In this document: piece by piece, positions 1 through 11,100 of the stretch
How the letters are laid out: the number at the start of each line of letters is the position of its first letter
How positions within the stretch are numbered: the first letter of the stretch is position 1
Assembly (NCBI GenBank): GCA_947561715.1
Contig: OX387201.1
Location: forward strand, 21,404,001 to 21,468,000
DNA: 64,000 bases
Source: Ascidia mentula
Lineage: Eukaryota > Chordata > Ascidiacea > Phlebobranchia > Ascidiidae
Direction of reading: 5' to 3'
Program-made: the position numbers and the translations under genes
Notes under the pieces: generated by a model
The model's database searches: none
Told to the model about the DNA's origin: nothing
The model's input: only the letters and a program-made list of their open reading frames with translations

Positions 1-787
1 TATCATTTTCATACCCACTACTGCTTGTAGAGGGTTCTGTGGAAATCTGATCTTCAAATTCACACAATTTTCTCTTTTTTCTCATCACATTTTCCCAGCG
101 ATAAAATAACTGGTTGGAAACTGAATTATAGTCATTTCCTATTGGTACACTATCTACCACATCACGGAAGGATTTGGGATACCTCGAAACAGTTCTATAT
201 GCAATTTTATCCAAATTCTTTCTTCCTGGTTTTAGTGTTAGCTGAAATGAAAAATGAGCAACAACACTGTAACAGTCACCACTAAACTTTACAGGTCTAT
301 ATGAACAGTACTTACTTTCAATACTTCGTCTATTGTCTTGTGAATTAACTCTTTTCTTTGCATGAGGTTGGGTACTTTGCCACTTTCCAAACATTGAATG
401 TTTGCTGGGGAACACCGTTGCCAATGGATTGTAAACTCATAAATCCATTGCAATGATGTATTTGCTTCGACACTGCTAAAGCTGGAGTCTAGAACTTCCA
501 GAACTTGATGAAACTTTGAAAAAAACAATTGTGTACAATGTTAAATACATATGACTGGTATAACGCTATGCAAAAAATTTACACAAAATACCTGGTTCTA
601 TATTAGGTGCTTTAAGCAGCTTTCTTGCCTGCACTAGGGTGAATTGTATCAGCAGGTCCTCTAATTTAAGGTGTCTGAAGTCACCAAGTTCACGGACACC
701 AAGTGTATGTAAGTGTGAAACACACTCATCAAGTTTTGCTGGGTTATCAATCAGTTCAGGTAAAAGTTTAGTTACAAGATCTTCCAT
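1..787 (-). pseudogene. SAMD3-like gene, copy 1 (5' part, frameshifted)
   Basis: Minus-strand exons begin with ATG at 785-787 and encode a short helical SAM-like segment with a RKLLKAP motif, as in SAMD3-like uncharacterised animal proteins. Later exons carry RKNLDKIAYRIVSRYPKSF and RWENVMRKK, typical of the region after the SAM domain. Against copy 2, exon 2 here has a net 11-bp deletion at about 491-500 that shifts the frame and reaches a TAG within a few codons. At position 73, however, this copy keeps the sense codon AGA where copy 2 has TGA. The 3' end is beyond the window. The family assignment rests on motif memory and is moderate. Confidence 0.6.
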
Positions 788-806
788 TTTTATGCATATA
801 ACTGAC

Positions 807-1167
807 CTAAACACAAATGCATTGCTTTAAAACAACCATTTGTTTTAGTCCCACTCCATATACATATAGTGGACATTTGTGCAACAGATCATCAATGCAA
901 ATACATTTAAAGGAACCGTCTTGATGTTGGACTTCATACACACCATATTATGGGAAAAAATTAAGAAATTTGGGGTACACAACAAAATACAGTTTGGATT
1001 CTACAATACATATTGCCTGAATATCACCAACTTGTAAGTCATACCCAAATTTGGACAAAACAACAAGCATGCCTACAGCATAAATGATACCTTGAAACTT
1101 GGCAGAAGTTAACATATCACATTTAAATACATCAAAACCAACACTTTGGATTACGCCCATTATTACA
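807..1167 (-). pseudogene. Coding-like fragment with in-frame TAA, copy 1
   Basis: After a plausible acceptor (ttttctag) a minus-strand frame reads FQGIIYAVGMLVVLSKFGY, then VGDIQAICIVESKLYFVVYP. It meets TAA at 948-950 and stays open in the same frame past it (YGVYEVQHQDGSFKC) to a TAG at 807-809. The text on both sides of the TAA looks protein-coding. It could be upstream exons of the SAMD3-like gene or a separate relic; I do not recognise the domain. Confidence 0.4.
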
Positions 1168-1863
1168 CTAGAAAAATGAGTTGTTGGTGAAACACACACA
1201 AAAGCCTACTTATAGGCCTATAAAACAAATCCATTATTTCAACAAATTAATTATTAATTAAAAAACAAATCAGTTATATAATACTTACCTCTACTGGTAT
1301 CTTTCACAGCGTTTGATGACAAGTGCAAGCTTTTAACATGATTTCGTTGTATACTTTTACGCAATTATTTTCTAAAATTAAGCAAACAAGACAATTTACA
1401 CACATTTTTACCAAGCAGACGCCCTTACCTCGCAGACAACTGTTTACAGTAACTTCTTCGCGAAAAAAAGAGAAAAAATAATTTGGGCGACTCTGATTGG
1501 CTGGCGAGAAAACCTCGCCGTTTTTACGGAAGCATGCACGTAAAACGATTTTACATAAAAAATATACGCGGCCGCACGCAGTAACTTTTACGCATAATTT
1601 TAACACATGTGTATTAAACTACGAAAATACAATAATGTTAATAGATCAGTGCATTAGCTCGCGTTACTAGCTTGAAGCCGTTTTTAACAAACAATGCATG
1701 ATTCAACAGGAGATAATACTGTGGGGACGAAGCATCCTGTTTAATTGTCCCGCATATATCCTGCAACGAGACTATAGAGTTATGTTTGTATTCACGTAAA
1801 TCAGCAGAAACAATTTAAAGTAATTCTAGGTTGCGTTACTTTTGGTTACTGAAGAAAATTATA

Positions 1864-3449
1864 ATGAAGTGTGTTTGGGTTGTGTTGGTTGTACTCTTTG
1901 ATATTTTGCAATGCGCTAGAGCCCAAGGTTATTTTTTTCTGTTACATTTATTATATGGATGTTATTGTTTTATAAAAAGTTCTTGAAGATATGTATATAT
2001 TTCAATCATGAGTATTATCACCAGGGTACGCAAATATTAGGCCAATACAAATATTTTTAACGGGTATCGTATCAAAACATAACTTCCTCTAATTCGTGTG
2101 ATTCACTAATTACAATTGCATTTAAAACAGGTACATGCGAATGGTGCTTCAGAGAGTTGTCGTGTGAAGAACCAAGTGCGGGCAGCCCTAACGAAACATG
2201 CTGGAATTGCATCAGATCGACATGCGGTATATTGCTTAACAATAGGGCAGGATATAAACGCCTACGTAATGCAGTGTTTCCCAACATTAATGTAATCACG
2301 TACCGTTGGACATCTTCTACAACCATAACAATGTCTACAATACGGAGGCTCTATATTTTCGCCGCTGGTAGCCCATGGCGTCCTCCTTTGAAACAAGTCG
2401 CCTTTTTGGGCAATACGTAGCTGTTGGTCGAGTTGCGTGCCAAACAATATACAGCAACATTTTACCTTGTGGTTAATGTAACCATGTCATCCGTAAGGAA
2501 ACATGTAGCTACAACTAAACTGCTCGCGTACCACCTGGAATGCTGTTGTCGTAATGTGTATGATCGGGATGTTGTGCTCACCTAATTATTAACCCCATGT
2601 GATAGAACAACAACAATAAGAAATATAAACTTGCGTTTCACGTTAGACCAGTTTTGTATTTTCAAGAGTTTCATTTAAATGTATCGGAGACTGAGTTTAC
2701 GTTACGAAAATCGTGGCGCTAATTTACCAATATGCCATTGTAAGGAAAACAATACAATGCGCAGTATATATGTATGTGTGACAATTAACAACAATTATAC
2801 GGTAGTCCTATATTTAAGAGCGTCATTTTAATGTATCAGAGAGGGAGTTTTCTTTACGAAACTTGGCGTCGAGAGGAGTCGACTGCATAAAATCGAGTTG
2901 GATGAACGAAAGCTTGTGTTCCTCTTCTTGTCCCAATTTCACTGCTCAACACGAACAACGATTAATGAACTTCAAATCCTGCTTGAGTCCCTGTGTCGGT
3001 AAGTGCACAGCATAAGCGTAATGTTTATTAAGTAGTCTGGTGACGATGTACAAAAAACCTCCACAGTTTCTCGTTGAACGTGTTCGGTGTCAAGTTACAT
3101 GCATTATTTTGCGCAGTCGCTCTTCAAACTTTTTTGAACGTGTTTGCTAAATTATAATTTGCGTTAACGTCTACACTTTCCTTGAAATCAAGCTTTTATA
3201 AGCTCACGTTAAGCGCAAAATTCGCCCTTGTAATCATTGCAAGACCAAAACTACGTTTGAAACATCGCTTTTCACAAACGTGGTAATAACAAATGGTGGA
3301 AATCGTTGCAACTATAATGGGAAGCGATAATCGGAATAGGCTAACAGGAATTTTATACAATAGACTATGCTATGGAGAACGGGGTTGCTCAATGCCGTCC
3401 GGAGATTCCACACGACTTTGCCGACCCGCCACAGCAGTGCGTAGCTGAT
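1864..3449 (+). pseudogene. Truncated copy of secreted cysteine-rich protease-like gene
   Basis: Copy 1 of the gene at 8141-13450. Exon 1 is 1864-1927 (signal peptide beginning MKCVWVVLVVLF), exon 2 is 2131-2226, exon 3 is 2876-2998 and exon 4 starts at 3364. It ends at 3449 where gypsy sequence takes over, so all later cysteine modules and the protease domain are missing. The three complete exons remain open and in phase. In exon 2 a Leu-Gly pair of copy 2 is Trp-Asn here, with all cysteines kept. It might still make a short secreted peptide, but it is more likely a non-functional fragment. Confidence 0.7.
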
Positions 3450-4534
3450 AACGCATTTTCAAAGAAAATGTCACAAATATTGGACTCACTTCAGGGAGTT
3501 TTGCGCACATGGACGAGAACGACGAGCGTTTGATGGGAGTCTTGTCGCGCCTACAGCAGGCTGGAGTAACGTGAAATGCAGATAAGTGTATTTTTACTGC
3601 TAAACTAATCAGTTTCTTAAGTCGTATCATTCATGAAAATGGTATTTATCCAGATCCTTATGTCCATCCTTCTCTTCTGTCTAGTAGACCATGGGAAAAA
3701 GTAGGAACACATTTGCTGCATTTCCAAGGTAAAATATATCTATTGGTCATAGATTACTTCTCGAGGTTTATTGAGTTGTCCCTTCCTGCTCATGGCACGA
3801 GCTCATCGGACATTATCAGTCACTTTAAGTCTATATGTTTTTCCCGCCATGGAATTCCACATATAGTGATGTCGGATAACAGCCCGCAATACAATTCCTG
3901 TATTTTTACTATTTCGCCAACGAATGTGGCTTCATTCACCCGACCAGCAGCCCACTATCCACAAAGCAATGGAGAAGCGAAGAGGGCTAACGGTAAAATG
4001 TCTACTAAGACGGTAGACATTTTACCGTCAGCCCTCTCCGTTTCTCCATTGACGGGAAAATGTCTACTAAGCAAAGCCGAAGGCCCCCATTTGGCGTTAC
4101 TTTCTTATCGTGCTACAAAGTTGGTTTCCGGATTCAGCCCAGCGGAGTTATGGGAAGACGGTTGAAGACGACAATTCCGTGATGGACGTCGTCCCTTGTC
4201 CTGGTCTTATTTATCGAGTTTCAGAGCTAAAGATCTCGAAATCTAGAAAAATCAAAAGCAAAATTACGACAAGCGACATCGGGTACGGCCTCTACCTGAA
4301 CTTTCCCCGGAAACCTACGCTTGGATCGGTGAAGAGGTTGGCATTGTACGTTCCCAAACCTCACTTCCACGCTCTTACATCGTCTATACCCCAAACCGGT
4401 CATTGGGAGGTAACTGTCGACACATACGGCCGATTCCAGAACAACGTGAACTGCGTACTCGCTCCGGTCGTTTGGTAAAACCACCCGTTCGTCAGGACTA
4501 GTAATTCCGATCTCGCATTTTCAGTAAAGGGGGA
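3450..4534 (+). mobile_element. Degraded Ty3/gypsy LTR retrotransposon (pol remnant)
   Basis: From 3450 the sequence resembles the C-terminal part of a gypsy reverse transcriptase, with internal losses and stops. From about 3650 it passes directly into an integrase core, so the RNase H region is missing. The core shows VIDYFSRF (first Asp), MSDNSPQY (second Asp) and QSNGEAKR (Glu), the D,D,E triad of the rve fold. The C-terminal part shifts frame and contains stops near 4165 and 4246, and ends with a TRSGR-type motif near 4470. A purine run at 4526-4534 is the likely polypurine tract. The element is dead. It truncates the duplicated protease-like gene. Confidence 0.85.
3967..4051. repeat. Fold-back duplication inside the gypsy integrase region
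   Basis: Arms 3967-4005 and 4013-4051 are inverted complements (39 nt each, three mismatches) around a 7-nt spacer. A short direct repeat (3991-4009 and 4053-4071) then resumes the original sequence. This fits a local template switch that copied the strand backwards and returned. The reading frame stays open across it, but the inserted residues are not part of a normal integrase. Confidence 0.85.
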
Positions 4535-4677
4535 TGTAGTGTGTTTCGCATGAGTGCTTGTACAACGTGGTAGGGTCACGTGACCCCCTCCTATACAAGT
4601 GATCCTCTGTGTCGTCAAGGGCATTCTATTGTAGCCTACGTTAGTGTGCACCGCTGTTCCGTTCCGTTTATGTTGCA
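4535..4677 (+). repeat. Probable 3' LTR of the gypsy remnant
   Basis: It begins TGTAGTG directly after the polypurine run and can be closed at a CA at 4676-4677, giving about 143 bp. No matching 5' LTR was found in the window, so the right end is a guess based on the TG...CA rule. Confidence 0.5.
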
Positions 4678-5381
4678 CTGTTAAAAAATTTTACTGTGAA
4701 AACCACTGGCAGCAGTTTTTACATGTTCAACACGTAAAATCTACTGCGACTTTCACCGTAAAAACTTACGTTCATTTTGACGTTAAAAGGAAAAATTACG
4801 TGCTTTTCATTGTAAGAAATACGCGTATTTTCCAGTACATTTTACTGCTTTTATCACTGTAAAATTTACTTGCTAAACCACTGGCAGCAGTTTTTACCTC
4901 AATTGTCCTGGTAATTTTTACCCCAAAAATAACCGCAAACTGTGCACACAAAAATTGCCAAAAATTTGTTTATTGAATGACTTTGCAAACCATTAAGTGG
5001 TGCATGAATGCTGCAAAGAATGTATTAGCCTGCCCAAGGCCAACACTTTTGGATGTGTTCCTCCTGCACATCGTCGCTTATTGCTTTTGGAACCAGCCTG
5101 ATTTATTTCAGCAAAGTATCTGCACAAAACCAAAATTTACTTTCATGTATTGCAACATTTCCAAAAATTTGTCCGCACCTAAACATTGCATCTTAGTCAT
5201 AAATAACTGTTGGCAATACAAAAAAGATTACTCCCATAAAAGGGATATATATATAGTGTTTTTAAATAAAATAAATTGGTCTTAGCTTTATTTAGCATGT
5301 CAAAGTTTTCTTCCCAAAGTCACATATAGCTATTGACTATAGTGAGACTTGGTCTGGCCATAAAAAAACACCAATACAACA
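4678..5381. other. Non-coding spacer with a short internal direct repeat
   Basis: AT-rich sequence without convincing genes. A 22-bp word is repeated at 4701-4722 and 4876-4897, each preceded by TTTAC-type motifs, which resembles a small non-autonomous element. The open frame at about 4977-5285 shows no recognisable features. Confidence 0.5.
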
Positions 5382-7064
5382 TTATGTAATATTTAACAAT
5401 TTAGAGTAGCAAGAGCTTACAAACCGTTGAATAAATTCCATTGTTGCTGCTGCCTTTTCTGGGTATTGTATGTTAAATACATAGAATGAACAAAAAAGAC
5501 CGGAGAATGCAGGAAAAACTCACTGCATTGAAAAACCAAACTCCTCTCTATAATCAGCGAATAACAGCTGGATGATGCTGGTGTACTACCTAGAATTGAA
5601 AAGGAAAACACATTATTATACCCAAACCACGAAAATCCAACCAAAAAATGTAATACCTGTTGCAATTATAAACGGATTGGGATCACCATTCTCAATCGTT
5701 TCTTGCAGTAGCAAGTTATCCTGTCAAGAACATTTAGGTGCATAAGCATTCGGAGGCCTAAAAATGCATACTGATCACTTACTTGGATGCATTTTAAAAC
5801 AGTTGAGGTATCTTCTTTGAAATAACTTCCCAGAAGTTCCAAAATTGAAGTGGACTTTTGGAGTTTTATTTCCTATTGTTTTGCATTCAAGCCTAATCTC
5901 TTTAATGCAAGCAGCAACAGATGGTTTTGCCATTGCTTTCAAAGCTCTGCAAAACATGCGGTTTACCTAACAAGCATGTATTTTTAATAAAAACAAATTA
6001 TTACTTGTATGTGTGATAGCTGCGATTGGTCATTCTCACAGGAATTTCCTTTGGGTCATAACTTAAAGCCATAAGTTGACCATAGTGTTGCATGAGACAT
6101 TGTGAGGTTGCCAAGAATGGCCATTTTTTAAAAATTTCGCTTACTCTGGCATTGGTGTTGATGTCTTTTCGTTGTTTCGAAAAGGTACTCTTCATTTGTT
6201 CCATCACTTCTTTCATGTTTCTTTCTTTTTTGGTAAATTCCTCTTGGAGCCATTTTTGAAATATGGTATCATTTTCATACCCACTACTGCTTGTAGAGGG
6301 TTCTGTGGAAATCTGATCTTCAAATTCACACAATTTTCACTTTTTTCTCATCACATTTTCCCAGCGATAAAATAACTGGTTGGAAACTGAATTATGGCCA
6401 TTTCCTATTGGTACACTATCTACCACATCACGGAAGGATTTGGGATACCTCGAAACAATTCTATATGCAATTTTATCCAAATTCTTTCTTCCTGGTTTTA
6501 GTGTTAACTGAAATGAAAAATGAGCAACAACACTGTAACAGTCACCACTAAACTTTACAGGTCTATATGAACAGTACTTACTTTCAATACTTCGTCTATT
6601 GTCTTGTGAATTAACTCTTTTCTTTGCATGAGGTTGGGTACTTTGCCACTTTCCAAACATTGAATGTTTGCTGGGGAACACCGTTGCCAATGGATTGTAA
6701 ACTCATAAATCCATTGCAATGATGTATTTGCTTCGACACTGCTAAAGCTGGAGTCTAGCGGTTCCGTCGAAAATCCAGAACTTGATGAAACTTTGAAAAA
6801 AACAATTGTGTACAACATTAAATACATATGACTGGTATAACGCTATGCAAAAAATTTACACAAAATACCTGGTTCTATATTAGGTGCTTTAAGCAGCTTT
6901 CTTGCCTGCACTAGGGTGAATTGTATCAGCAGGTCCTCTAATTCAAGGTGTCTGAAGTCACCAAGTTCACGGACACCAAGTGTATGTAAGTGTGAAACAC
7001 ACTCATCAAGTTTTGCTGGGTTATCAATCAGTTCAGGTAAAAGTTTAGTTACAAGATCTTCCAT
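5382..7064 (-). pseudogene. SAMD3-like gene, copy 2 (multiply broken)
   Basis: Six minus-strand exons can be placed: 6869-7064, 6582-6790, 6005-6507, 5783-5946, 5657-5720 and 5382-5589. They encode a SAM-like N-terminus (residues about 1-65), a linker, a YPKSF..D segment, an acidic or basic helical region with KKWPFL and a C-terminal block with FYVFNIQYPEKAAATM and FIQRF, an order known from SAMD3-like animal proteins. Exon 3 has TGA at 6337-6339 where copy 1 has AGA. Family-like text changes frame inside exon 4 near 5875, and again in exon 6 within a T-run near 5514-5518. Three lesions argue for a pseudogene. SAMD3-like genes are common as multicopy, transposon-associated sequences; that link is from general knowledge. 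Confidence 0.6.
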
Positions 7065-7083
7065 TTTTATGCATATAACTGAC

Positions 7084-7444
7084 CTAAACACAAATGCATT
7101 GCTTCAAAACAACCATTTGTTTTAGTCCCACTCCATATACATATAGTGGACATTTGTGCAACAGATCATCAATGCAAATACATTTAAAGGAACCATCTTG
7201 ATGTTGGACTTCATACACACCATATTATGGGAAAAAATTAAGAAATTTGGGGTACACAACAAAATACAGTTTGGATTCTACAATACATATTGCCTGAATA
7301 TCACCAACTTGTAAGTCATACCCAAATTTGGACAAAACAACAAGCATGCCTACAGCATAAATGATACCTTGAAACTTGGCAGAAGTTAACATATCACATT
7401 TAAATACATCAAAACCAACACTTTGGATTACGCCCATTATTACA
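7084..7444 (-). pseudogene. Coding-like fragment with in-frame TAA, copy 2
   Basis: Duplicate of the fragment at 807-1167. The TAA sits at 7225-7227 in the same place as in copy 1, so the stop predates the duplication. The frame stays open on both sides, from the acceptor near 7445 to a TAG at 7084-7086. The product is unknown. Confidence 0.4.
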
Positions 7445-7476
7445 CTAGAAAAATGAGTTGTTGGTGAAACACACAC

Positions 7477-8140
7477 AAAAGCCTACTTATAGGCCTATAA
7501 AACAAATCCATTATTTCAACAAATTAATTATTAATTAAAAAAACAAATCAGTTATATAATACTTACCTCTACTGGTATCTTTCACAGCGTTTGATGACAA
7601 GTGCAAGCTTTTAACATGATTTCGTTGTATACTTTTACGCAATTATTTTCTGAAATTAAGCAAACCAGACAATTTACACACATTTTTACCAAGCAGACGC
7701 CCTTACCTCGCAGACAACTGTTTACAGTAACTTCTTCGCGAAAAAAAGAGAAAAAATATTTTGGGCGACTCTGATTGGCTGGCGAGAAAACCTCGCCGTT
7801 TTTACGGAAGCATGCACGTAATACGATTTTACAGGAAAATATACGCGGCCGCACACAGTAACTTTTACGCATAATTTTAACACATGTGTATTAAACTACG
7901 AAAATACAATAATGTTAATAGATAAGTGCATTCGCTCGCGTTACTAGCTTGAAGCCGTTTTTCACAAACAATGCATGATTCAACAGGAGATAATACTGTG
8001 GGGACGAAGCATCCTGTTTAATTGTCCCGCAGATATCCTGCAATGAGACTATAGAGTTATGTTTGTATTCACGTAAATCAGCAGAAACAATTTAAAGTAA
8101 TTCTAGGTTGCGTTACTTTTGGTTACTGAAGAAAATTATA
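7477..8140. other. Intergenic spacer between divergent genes
   Basis: This spacer separates the minus-strand SAMD3-like gene from the plus-strand secreted gene and is conserved in copy 1 (about 1200-1863). It is the probable 5' flank of the secreted gene. I see no clear TATA box or other defined element. Confidence 0.4.
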
Positions 8141-11100
8141 ATGAAGTGTGTTTGGGTTGTGTTGGTTGTACTCTTTGATATTTTGCAATGCGCTAGAGCC
8201 CAAGGTAATTTTTTCTGTTACATTTATTATATGGATGTTATTGTTTTATAAAAAGTTCTTGAAGATTTGTATATATTTCAATCATGAGTATTATCACCAG
8301 GGTACGCAAATATTAGGCCAATACAAATATTTTTAACGGGTATCGTATCAAAACATAACTTCCTCTAATTCGTGTGATTCACTAATTACAATTGCATTTA
8401 ACACAGGTACATGCGAATGGTGCTTCAGAGAGTTGTCGTGTGAAGAACCAAGCGCGGGCAGCCCTAACGAAACATGCTTGGGTTGCATCAGATCGACATG
8501 CGGTATATTGCTTAACAATAGGGCAGGATATAAACGCCTACGTAATGCAGTGTTTCCCAACATTAATGTAATCACGTACCATTGCACATCTTCTACAACC
8601 ATAACAATGTCTACAATACGGAGGCTCTATATTTTCGCCGCTGGTAGCCCATGGCGTCCTCCTTTGAAACAAGTCGCCTTTTTGGGCAATACGTTGCTGT
8701 TGGTCGAGTTGCGTGCCACAATATACAGCAACATTTTACCTTGTGGTTAATGTAACCATGTCAACCGCAAGGAAACATGTAGCTGCAACAAAATCTGCTC
8801 GCGTACCACCTGGAATGCTGTTGTCGTAATGTGTATGATCGGGATGTTGTGCTCACCTAATTATCAACCACATTGTGATAGAACAACAACAATAAGAAAT
8901 ATAAACTTGCGTTTCCCGTTAGACCAGTTTTGTATTTTCAAGAGTTTCATTTAAATGTATCAGAGACTGAGTTTACGTTACGAAAATCGTGGCGCTAATT
9001 TACCAATATGCCATTGAAAGGAAAACAATACAATGCGCAGTATATATATGTGGTATGACACTTAATAACAATTATACGGTAGTCCTATATTTAAGAGCGT
9101 CATTTTAATGTATCAGAGATGGAGTTTTCTTTACGAAACTTGGCGTCGAGAGGAGTCGACTGCATAAAAACGAGTTGGATGAACGAAAGCTTGTGTTCCT
9201 CTTCTTGTCCCAATTTCACTGCTCAACACGAACAACGATTAATGAACTTCAAATCCTGCTTGAGTCCCTGTGTCGGTAAGTGCACAGCATAAGCGTAATG
9301 TTTATTAAGTAGTCTGGTGACAATGTACAAAAAACCTCCACAGTTTCTCGTTGGACGTGTTCGGTGTCAAGTTACATGCATTATTTTGCGCAGTCGCTCT
9401 TCAAACTTTTTTGAACGTGTTTGCTAAATTATAATTTCCGTTAACGTCTACACTTTCCTTGAAATCAAGCTTTTATAAGCTCACGTTAAGCGCAAAATTC
9501 GCCCTTGTAATCATTGCAAGACCAAAACTACGTTTGAAACATCGCTTTTCACAAGTGGTAATAACAAATGGTGGAAATCGTTGCAACTATAATGGGAAGC
9601 GATTATCGGAATAGGCTAACAGGAATTTTATAAAATAGACTATGCTATGGAGAACGGGGTTGCTCAATGCCGTCCGGAGATTCCGCACGACTTCGCCGAC
9701 CCCCCACAGCAGTGCGTAGCTGATGAGGTTACTGAAGAATGCGGAAGCTGCTATCGACACGATATGTGCTTTACTGCTGATGAACTGGAGTCGAGCTGCC
9801 GTGCACATTTAAAAGCTACATGTCCACAAGGTAGTCACATACAGCAACTAGTTAAACCACTTTAGTTTTATATTCCGGACATTTATTGCACACGGGCCTA
9901 GAAAGAACATCACCACTAAACCTTAGGAGAAAAGAATTCGTGACTTGTGGCAATAAATTCGAGAACTTGATCTTATATTATTTATTTAAACAACTGAAGA
10001 ATTAATTTTTCTCCAATGGCATCGTCGGTTTCTGATCAGATTTGGCAAACCTCGGGTATTTCGGATTCGCGTAATACGTACAGAAACTGTATGTCATAAA
10101 AGCGAAGTATTGCCGCTATTATAATTAAAGATCATATTGAATGAGTACGCCAGCGCAGTAAAAGACGGTCGACTCCGAATACCTTTTATCAGCAATCAAA
10201 CCGAATGCAAATGTTTATTGACGTCATTCATTTTAATAATGGCTGTGGAAAACAACTCACACCTCTCTTCATTACGGTTTTTAATTTCTCTACAGCGAAA
10301 TAATTTTGCTAAATTCCTTTTGTAATGCAGCTATTTCAACAGTTTCCACAGCTAGCTAGCCTCGTAACGGGGATTTAACCGCACCTTTAAAGCGGACATT
10401 GTGACATTTTTATTTTAGTCAAATTTCCTCAGAAGGATAATTACGCACACATAAACCTTACACTTTTAATGCTAGTGCTATTTCCCTGTTTAAGTACATA
10501 CTGAAATGTGAGGAAGCACATGTTTGTAGGATTTGCAGACAATATTCGGATTCAGTCATGCATATTAAAGCTGATCGACTGCCGCTCTTTTTTGAATTCA
10601 CATAATATTATGATAAAAATCACATTCGAGGAGCTTCAACGATGACTTGTATACATTTTCCAGGTTTCAATTCAACATGTATGATCCAGGCCTGGCAAGA
10701 TGGCGGTTCAACATGCCCACCTATAAACACTACCATTATGAACCGTCTGACCGAATGCGGCATCTGTCTTAGCGAATGTGCCGGTACAAAACCTGACAGT
10801 GTTCTTATACTTCATAACATTTTACCTGACTGATGCACATCCTATAATGTCACAATATTTGCTGCTCGTTTTCAGGCATGTCAGCTTGTTTAAAAACTTG
10901 CAAAGATCAACGACCTCCTTTTCCCAGCGACGTTCAGTGTGCTCTTTGTCGTGCCTTGTGCGCAGGTGAGTTCATGTACACCTGCACCTATCTCACGGCT
11001 TTCCACCGCCACTAACTATCAGTATAACTGCACGTTAAGTGCAGTTTTTGCAATTCCAGTCCACTGGAGGCACAAGTTTTGTGCAGCTTGCTGTTATTGA

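Larger units (their letters stand above)
1..3449. repeat. Segmental duplication 1, copy 1
   Basis: This block is nearly identical to 6267-9724, in direct orientation with an initial offset of 6266. It carries part of a SAMD3-like gene on the minus strand, a 1 kb spacer, and the first exons of a secreted cysteine-rich gene on the plus strand. Differences are scattered single bases plus a few small indels, including a net 11-bp loss near 491-500. Homology stops sharply after 3449, where gypsy sequence begins. The left end lies outside the window. Confidence 0.95.
6267..9724. repeat. Segmental duplication 1, copy 2
   Basis: Second copy of the block at 1-3449. Here the flanking sequence continues without interruption on both sides: the 3' exons of the SAMD3-like gene lie at 5382-6266 and the rest of the secreted protease-like gene runs to 13450. 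This copy therefore represents the longer arrangement. The right edge (9724/9725) falls inside exon 4 of the protease-like gene, exactly where copy 1 is replaced by gypsy sequence. Confidence 0.95.

Noticed and set aside
3713-4165. Functional integrase gene
   Set aside because: The D,D,E motifs are present, but a fold-back insertion lies next to the Glu, the upstream pol is deleted and the C-terminal part is frameshifted with stops.
5417-5665. Open frame of 82 codons as the last SAMD3-like exon
   Set aside because: Only the first part fits the gene; the C-terminal family motifs (FYVFNIQYP, FIQRF) are in another frame, so this frame is partly a shadow.
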